Positions 58,125 to 64,000 of a stretch of 64,000 nucleotides of DNA are shown piece by piece. Both the position numbers and the translations under genes were made by a program. Each line of letters starts with the position of its first letter. Position 1 is the first letter of the stretch. Under the pieces are notes generated by a model. It saw only the letters and a list, made by a program, of their open reading frames with translations. It was not told the DNA's origin and ran no database searches. Source of the stretch: Neurospora tetraspora (lineage: Eukaryota; Ascomycota; Sordariomycetes; Sordariales; Sordariaceae); assembly GCF_033439725.1 (NCBI RefSeq), contig NW_026944385.1, positions 248,001 to 312,000 on the forward strand. The letters run 5' to 3'.

Positions 58125-58972
58125 CTACTCCTCTGGAGTGACCTTTATCTTGTCCTTCAGAAACTGATAAATCTTCAGGTAATGCTCGAGCTTCTGGCAC
58201 CGATCCTTAGCCACATCCGCCGCTGTACGGCCTTGAAACACTACGTTGGGATCAGCTCCCAGCTCAATAAGCGCTTCCACAACGTCACCTCTGTTGTGCC
58301 ATACGGCACAGTGCAGCGGTGTTCCTTTCCGTTTGGGATCAATGTGGTTGATGTTGGCCCCGGCCCGCACCAGCTGTTCCACCCTGTCCCGGCGATCTGA
58401 CATGCTAGCTCTAGACTGGACGGCATAATGAAGGATGTTGGGCTCTAACACTGCGCCGTGCTCCAAAAGCATACGGACGGCATTGCCACCCTTCTCAGTG
58501 ATCGCAGCTGAGATGAGGGGCGAGGGGGCCCGATCATGAGCAACGTTGGGGTCTGCACCGTGGGCGAGGAGCCAGCGCGTGAGGTTCTCATTGCCGACGG
58601 ACATGCTGGTTCCAATGGTTAGTTATCTGTGGACGGTAAATGTGACGATGCTGGGGAGTTGACATTATCCTACCGGAGTGCTGTACCCTCACCAAACTCG
58701 GTCGAGTTGATGTCAAAGCCGTATTTGACAAAAAGTTCGAACATGGTCGGATCGCCGCGGTTGGTGCTTCCCACGAAGCTCGTCCGGTCAACCTTGGCGC
58801 CTTTGGAAAGCAAGATGTTGGCCACAGCAGGGTGACTTCTCCATGCAGCCCTGGAAAGGCCTTTCTGCAGTTGGTCCAGATCGTCCGATACGACTTCCTT
58901 TTCGAGGATTCTGGTAACCGCTTCGACGTCCCCGGTTTCGCAAGCAGTAATGAAGTCGCTTTGCGCCGCCAT
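58125..58972 (-). CDS. Ankyrin-repeat protein A
   Basis: Predicted 259 aa from two exons (58972-58674 and 58605-58125; 68-nt intron, GTAGGA donor, CTAAC branch point). Five to six ankyrin-type repeats are visible: ITACETGDVEAVTRIL, SRAAWRSHPAVANILLSKGA, LTRWLLAHGADPNVA, GGNAVRMLLEHGAVLEPNI, VEQLVRAGANINHID and KGTPLHCAVWHNRGDVVEAL followed by LGADPNV. No other domain, signal peptide or membrane span, so it is probably a protein-binding cytosolic adaptor. It is a clear paralogue of the plus-strand ankyrin gene at 60264, with the single intron at exactly the same codon (after ...EGTALR). Confidence 0.88.
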
Positions 58973-59069
58973 GTTTACTGTGTTGGTGGGGGAAAAGAGT
59001 GATGCGTGTGGGAGAGAGAAAGGCAGAAAGTGATGATCGGGTAAGGAGGATGTTGTCGCCGATTATGAC

Positions 59070-59852
59070 GTGTATTTTTTTGTTTCCTCACGGACGGACC
59101 TGCATGCTGTGCCTTGTGGCTTGTGGGGGCCGGGCCGGCGGCTCTTGCTACATTCGACAACCGACGAAATATGTGATCTGAACGAACGTCCACCTGCATT
59201 CGGTCCTTCCGTCGTCGAACTTCTCGGGGACGGCGACATCGGGATCCACGGCGATTTCCAACCTCATGTCCTATGTATCGTGCAATGCCGTTGTATCCGA
59301 ATCTTTAACTCCCTGAGCGGAAGGAACATCATTCCCAAGGACATCCTAGATATTACCGAGCAGGTCACTACGACAGCGACATCGTGCACCGGTATCGCAA
59401 CGGCTTGCCAAGCAACCTGCACCGAAGTTGGTGCCCAATTCTTCGCTTGTGAAACCATTTGTGGAAACTGCGCCACTCAGACGACCTCAGTTCAGACTGT
59501 CACCACCATTCCCTGGCCAGGACCAGCAGAAGGAGGGCCTGTGGTCCCAACAGCCACCGCCAATCCCGAATGCCAGATGGACCAGCCAGGCATCCTGCCC
59601 TGGAACATCTTCGACGGCTCCGAGTACAACGTCATCAGCCAGTTCTGCTCCGAAGTCGACCGCCAGCCCGCGTCCTCTCGCTCTTGGATCGTCGACACAA
59701 AGGGCAACCAGATCCCCGTGCTCAAGAAACTCAAGTCCAACTTGATCTCCAAAAGATCACCACCCCGGACACTTACAAAGACTACCGCGTTTCCCTGCAA
59801 TGGCACCTTCCAGTTCGTCCTCTTCTTCATCCTGTCCCATGAGCTGCGCTGA
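59070..59852 (+). pseudogene. Cys-rich secreted-protein C-terminus, relic
   Basis: The open frame spans 260 codons but its first ~85 residues look like translated non-coding DNA. From about residue 95 it reads like the C-terminal part of a secreted fungal protein: a Thr/Cys-rich TSCTGIATACQATCTEVG, ACETICGNCATQ, a Thr-rich linker, then PECQMDQPGILPWNIFDG, VISQFCSEVDRQP. At about 59750 the family-like text PDTYKDYRVSLQW appears in the adjacent frame while the main frame runs on to a chance stop, suggesting a one-base frameshift. Missing its N-terminal domain and signal peptide. Possibly the tail of a secreted hydrolase; I cannot name it. It sits between the two ankyrin paralogues. Confidence 0.4.
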
Positions 59853-60263
59853 GGAGTCATTGGGAGATGTGACGGCCCTTGGCGTTGGTGTTTTTGGCCC
59901 CCACGAAGCACAAGACCGACTGGACGGCACGCAGGTCGATCCGTGAAACAGAACGTATCTACACGGTATTCCTGTATGTAAGTGGTTCATGAAGAAGATC
60001 TTCCCGTGTTCGTTCACTCCCCGCTCACCTGCCCTTCACCACCATCATCGCAACGAGCTGAGCGCCCCGCAGGGGGCAAGCGATGGGGATGAACTATCTC
60101 GAGCCCTTACCCATTCGGTGTCATTCATATCTGGGCTTCAATCAGTACGGCATAACATCACCCAAGGAATCTCCAGCTTCTCCTCCCCACCTTCCATTCT
60201 GTAACTTACCACAACCCCTTCGTCCATCATCCCCTCATCACCACCGCCACCTCAACCGCAATC

Positions 60264-61420
60264 ATGACCGTAACCGCGCATTTATACCACCCCGACTTTC
60301 TCCCCGCCTGCCAAACCGGCGATCTCGAAACCGTCACCAAGATCCTCAACCACGAGACTCCACAAGTATCAACAGCCCAACTACAAGACGGCCTTTCGAA
60401 CGCGGTATGGGGAGAGCATCTCGCCGTAGCAGACCTCTTGCTCTCCAAAGGCGCCAGGGTCAATCGGATGGCCTTTTTGAGAGCTATCGACCGCGGCGAC
60501 CCAGCCATGTTCGAGGTATTGATCAAGAATGGGTGGGATGTTAATACGACTGAGTTTGAGGAGGGCACGGCACTTAGGTAGGTACCTTACTTACCCTTAC
60601 CTACAGAGACCTCAGCCTCTTGTCCCAACATCGTCACCAAACTGCCACTCAACCAAAACTCGCTAACCATTGATGCCAAACTCCTCCGCGAACCAGACTA
60701 TCCGTCGAAAACCCCCCCCTCATGTCCTTCCTCCTCTCCCACTCCGCCGACCCCAACCTCCTCTCCATCCCCGGTAGACTACGCCGCGCTCCCTCGGCCC
60801 TCATTACCGCCGCCGTCGTCAAAGACGGCGCCGACGCCATTCGCACCCTTTTGGATCACGGCGCGGTGTTAGAGCCCAACATCATCCACTGCGCCATCGA
60901 GGCTAGTTGCAGGTGGAGGAATATCGATAAGGAACACGGCTGCGCGGAGAGGGTCAGACTGCTGATCGATGCTGCGAAAGAGACTGCGAAAGGGAGAGAG
61001 GAGGGGGTTAAGTGGTATCTGAATTATCTTGATCTCAAGAAAAAGGGCACACCGCTGCATTGTGCGGTTTGGTGGCAGAGGTTGGAAACGGTGCAGGTGT
61101 TGGTTGGGGAGGGGGCGGATGTGGGGGTGTTGTGTAGGGGCATGACGGTGGCGCAGGCGGCGAGGAGGAGGGCGGAGATGGTTGGAGGTCACGAGAGTGC
61201 AACGAGGATTTGGGAGTGGTTGACGGGGAGGAGGTGGGAAGATGGGGAGGGGATAGAGGAGATGGATGAAGAGGGGAGCACCTTTAAGGACGAGGTGGAG
61301 GTTGAACTGGAGACTGGAGAGACTGTGTACCGCAGCGGGAATATAGGGAGGCCACCTAGGCTAGACGAAGAGTCTCTAGCGTTGACTATAAAACTAACAC
61401 TGTCTGGTCATCTCGCCTAG
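60264..61420 (+). CDS. Ankyrin-repeat protein B
   Basis: Predicted 345 aa from two exons (60264-60577 and 60697-61420; 119-nt intron with GTAGGT donor and GCTAACC branch point). It shares with ankyrin protein A the start region (FLPACQTGDLETVTKIL), LLLSKGARVNRMAF, DRGDPAMFE, TTEFEEGTALR at the intron, LLDHGAVLEPNIIH and KKKGTPLHCAVW. Differences are a longer insertion between the fourth and fifth repeats (RNIDKEHGCAERVRLLIDAA and KETAKGREEGVKWYLNYL) and a ~75-residue acidic C-terminal tail absent in A. The codons near the 3' end are G-rich, unlike the start. The 410 bases upstream (59853-60263) show no gene and are the probable promoter. Role unknown; likely a protein-interaction adaptor. Confidence 0.88.
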
Positions 61421-61885
61421 ATGCCCGCCCGGTTTCCCGCTACGGTGGCCGGAAGGTTGTGGTGGGTGAGCGAATCGATAGCATGGGTTAGAAATGTAAG
61501 AGGAGGAGGACGGGATTGATGTGCTAGATAACGGGAGCAAAAGTGAGAAAGGAAAGGAAGTTGAGAAGATTTGACGATGCAAGAGGAGTGAATAGAAGAG
61601 AAAAGGTGGTTGATTGTCGATGAAGCTGGAGCGTTGGCCGTTGGGAGACGGGACCCGGAGCTTATGTCGGATGTCGCATTGGTGGGGCACGGAATAGTGG
61701 CTTCCTTGTCTCTAACTGACCCACACCAAATATACGCGAACAACTGTTAGGCTTTGTTAGCGTTCCACCCCTTATACCTCCCTGCGTTTGCACCAACTTT
61801 CATGTCCCATTTCAATTCCATCTTGCCATCCAAAACACCGTACCCAAATATCAGCATTGTAATCCCGAACCCACATCCCGCCCGC
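61421..61885. other. Convergent spacer between ankyrin B and the monooxygenase
   Basis: Joint 3' regions of two convergent genes; no gene seen. Confidence 0.55.
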
Positions 61886-63523
61886 TCACAACTTCGCCCT
61901 AACCTCCCCCTCCAACACCTTCGCCTTCGCCTTCTCCTCCTCCCTCGCCTGCTCATTCACCCTCTTCCACATCCTCTTCCGCACATCATGCCCCTCCATA
62001 AACGCCCTAAACCACTCCGGCCTAAACTTGGGCAACTCCCTGCCCACTCCCTTCGCCGTCTCGCCCTCACCCGCCAGGTTCCTCAACGCCTCAAAGTACT
62101 CCTCAAAATCCGGGAAGATCAAACTGAACTTGGGCCCATCGCCCCTGACCTTGATCCTGTTCTCCTCCCACTCCTGCATCTCCTTTACCGACGGCACCTG
62201 CGCGCGACCAGCTAGTATCCTTGCAGCGTAAACGGCTTGCCACTCAAACACCTTGAACGTCAATCCAGCGCCGACGGCACCCACAAACAGAAGGGAGGGG
62301 TCCTTTTGCCAGACGACATGCTGGTAGAGGTCGGGGACGCGGTTATTCCTGACCGGAACCTGGGGAAGGAAGGGCATGGTCCAGCTGTAGCCCGTGCCGA
62401 AGATGATGTGGTCGACGTTGGGGATGGACTCGCCATTGACGAGGTGGACGGTGCGGGTCTTGGGGCAGACGCGCGCAATGGACGGGTGGTTCTCGATGCG
62501 CGGGTGCTTGAAGGCCTCGTCGCCGAAGTAGCCGTTGAAGTTGTGGCCGACGGTGATGGCGTGCACGGGGGTCTGGGCGGTGCGCGAGTGGGCGAGGTCG
62601 TAGGCGATGTCGGCGGCGGAGACGGATGCGCCTACTACTACGACTTTCTATTGGGGGGTTAGTCTGGGATGGGGGAATGGGGGAAGGGGGACAGGTTAAA
62701 AGGGGGACAAGGGAAAAGGGATGCTCACCTTGCCCTTGTAAAGGTCCCTCCCCCGAAAGTGCTTGCTGTGAATCACACTTCCCGGCCTCTGCTTCTCGAA
62801 CGCCTCCAGACCTTCGATCGCAGGAATCCACGGCACCCAATAATGTCCACTGGCCACAACTACGGCATCGAACCACTCCACCCACCAATAATCCTTCTGC
62901 TGTCCTTCCTTGCGCAGCGTCACCTTCCACTCATCGCCGACCTTTTCCACTCTCTCGACCGTCGTGTTATACGACACCAGATCCTGATACCCGTTTCGAC
63001 TCACCAGTCCCTCAATGTACCTCCGTACGGCCTTCCAGTGCCGGAACGGGGTGTTGGGACCGTGGAGGTTGATAGAAAACTTGCTCTTCTCTGAGGGAAA
63101 CGGCTCTTGGCTGAACTGCATGGGGATGGCGTCGACGTTGGTTTCCAGGTAGGGGTAGACGGAGGACTCGGTGAAGCGCGGTTGTTCCAGCTTGGGTGTC
63201 AGGGCAGGGAGAGTGTGCGGGATGGGAACTGGTGGGTCGGCGGTGCGGTTGGAGAGAGAGGCGAAGCCGTTGAGAGGTTGTGGGCGGTTGTTGTCGCCGA
63301 TCCTGGATAATGTGTTAGTGAGATGAACTTGGAGGAGTGAAAGGAAGTGAAGTAAAGAGACTCACCAGCATCCTCCCGGTCCTTCACGTCTCTCAAACAC
63401 GCGGATGAGATCAAACGTCCTTTCTTGAGCGAGGGCATCAATGGCAATGGCGCCGGCCGGCCCCGCACCGATGACGGCCACCCTCTTGATGGGCTTCTTT
63501 GTTTGTTGTTGTATCCTGGACAT
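61886..63523 (-). CDS. Flavin-containing monooxygenase-like protein
   Basis: FAD- and NADPH-dependent class B flavoprotein monooxygenase, expected to oxygenate a soft nucleophile (N or S) in a small molecule. Three exons (63523-63366, 63302-62729, 62647-61886; introns 63 and 81 nt) encode 497 aa. The FAD-binding Rossmann motif is GAGPAG at residues 19-24 followed by the acidic strand end FERREGPGGCW, the wording typical of FMOs. DAVVVASGHYWVPWIPAIEG precedes GSVIHSKHFRG, the FMO identifying region. The NADP-binding motif is VVVVGASVSAADIA near 246-259. HIIFGTGYSWTMPFL is the C-terminal ATG-type motif. The C-terminal helix is Lys/Glu/Arg-rich. No signal peptide or membrane anchor. Length fits fungal FMO-like proteins (450-550). 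The start at 63523 leaves only 14 residues before the first beta strand, as is usual. Confidence 0.92.
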
Positions 63524-64000
63524 GGTACTGACTGCTGTGTGTAAGTGTTTCTTCCCTGTGAGACCAAGAAACTTGAAGATCAGAGACTGAGACGAACAAG
63601 AAAGCGGGACAATGGGACGGTAAGTATACTGTGTGTGTAAGACAAAGTGGTCGGCAGAAAGAAACGTCGAACCCCTTCTACCCGGGTCGTGTAAAGCGAC
63701 TGTGTTCAAGTCTAACACGACTGTGTGGAGTAAGTCCGCCCGGATGAGTTTTGGTGAAGACTTAGTGGTGATTGCGGCGCGCGAAGATGGTGCCAAGCTT
63801 GGACTCTTGGCAGCCTCTGCCGGCGAGTCTGTATGGCCCTATACAGTTCCCACCCTCAAACGCCTTGACAGTCTTGGCACGCTAGTTGGGTTGAGCTGGC
63901 CATAACACAGACCTGAACACGGATTTCGACAAAATGGCCATCTTTTTACCATTTTAATCAATTAGATTAATTGTATCGTATTGTAAATCTTTGAAATCTA
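63524..64000. promoter_or_regulatory. Upstream region of the monooxygenase gene
   Basis: Leader and promoter of the minus-strand FMO gene, then the window edge. No gene seen; the last 60 bases turn AT-rich (TTTTACCATTTTAATCAATT). Confidence 0.5.

Noticed and set aside
53573-63523. Secondary-metabolite cluster (exporter plus monooxygenase)
   Set aside because: No polyketide, peptide or terpene backbone enzyme and no pathway regulator between them; the intervening genes are ankyrin proteins and relics.
1-64000. CRISPR arrays, operons, Shine-Dalgarno sites
   Set aside because: The DNA is fungal nuclear; tandem repeats present have no spacer structure.
1-64000. Dispersed 5S rRNA gene
   Set aside because: Neurospora scatters 5S genes, so I looked for the characteristic internal promoter phrases on both strands and saw none, but this was by eye only.

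Overview
The window is nuclear DNA from a filamentous ascomycete, most likely Neurospora or a close Sordariaceae relative. That reading rests on compact genes with short introns (about 50-180 nt) that carry GTRNGT-type donors and CTAAC-type branch points, and on fungal-only gene families (peptidase S28, a stilbene/carotenoid oxygenase, a fungal-type capping triphosphatase). The species is inferred, not shown. All CDS spans given here include introns; exon borders are in the evidence text and were checked so that exon phases join in frame.

The left part (1-14.3 kb) holds conserved housekeeping genes. The mRNA 5'-triphosphatase (CET1-like, minus) and the proteasome subunit RPN2 (plus) diverge from a 1.9 kb spacer. 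A DUF1769/UPF0590 protein follows on the plus strand.

From 14.3 to 27.2 kb the sequence is gene-poor and repeat-bearing. It holds three diverged copies of one dispersed repeat (the first at the window's left edge), a previously unnamed hAT-like non-autonomous transposon (15346-16095) with 24-bp terminal inverted repeats, an 8-bp target duplication and about 37 tandem TTTTG units inside, several short tandem duplications, and only two weak gene candidates.

The middle (27.2-49.8 kb) is again gene-dense: a SnoaL-like protein, an RPE65-family oxygenase with all four iron-ligand histidines, an intron-containing tRNA-Pro, a secreted S28 serine peptidase, interstitial telomere-like repeats, a small Cys/Arg-rich protein, a tRNA-like pol III unit, the SWR1 chromatin remodeller (minus) diverging from the complex I subunit NDUFB8 (plus), and a DUF7918-like regulator-like protein.

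The right part (49.8-64 kb) looks accessory: a long spacer with a CAGA microsatellite, a 14-TM MFS exporter, a GIY-YIG nuclease fragment, a frameshifted relic of a secreted-protein family, two paralogous ankyrin genes in opposite orientation around another secreted-protein relic, and a flavin monooxygenase. No biosynthetic backbone enzyme is present, so I do not call a metabolite cluster.
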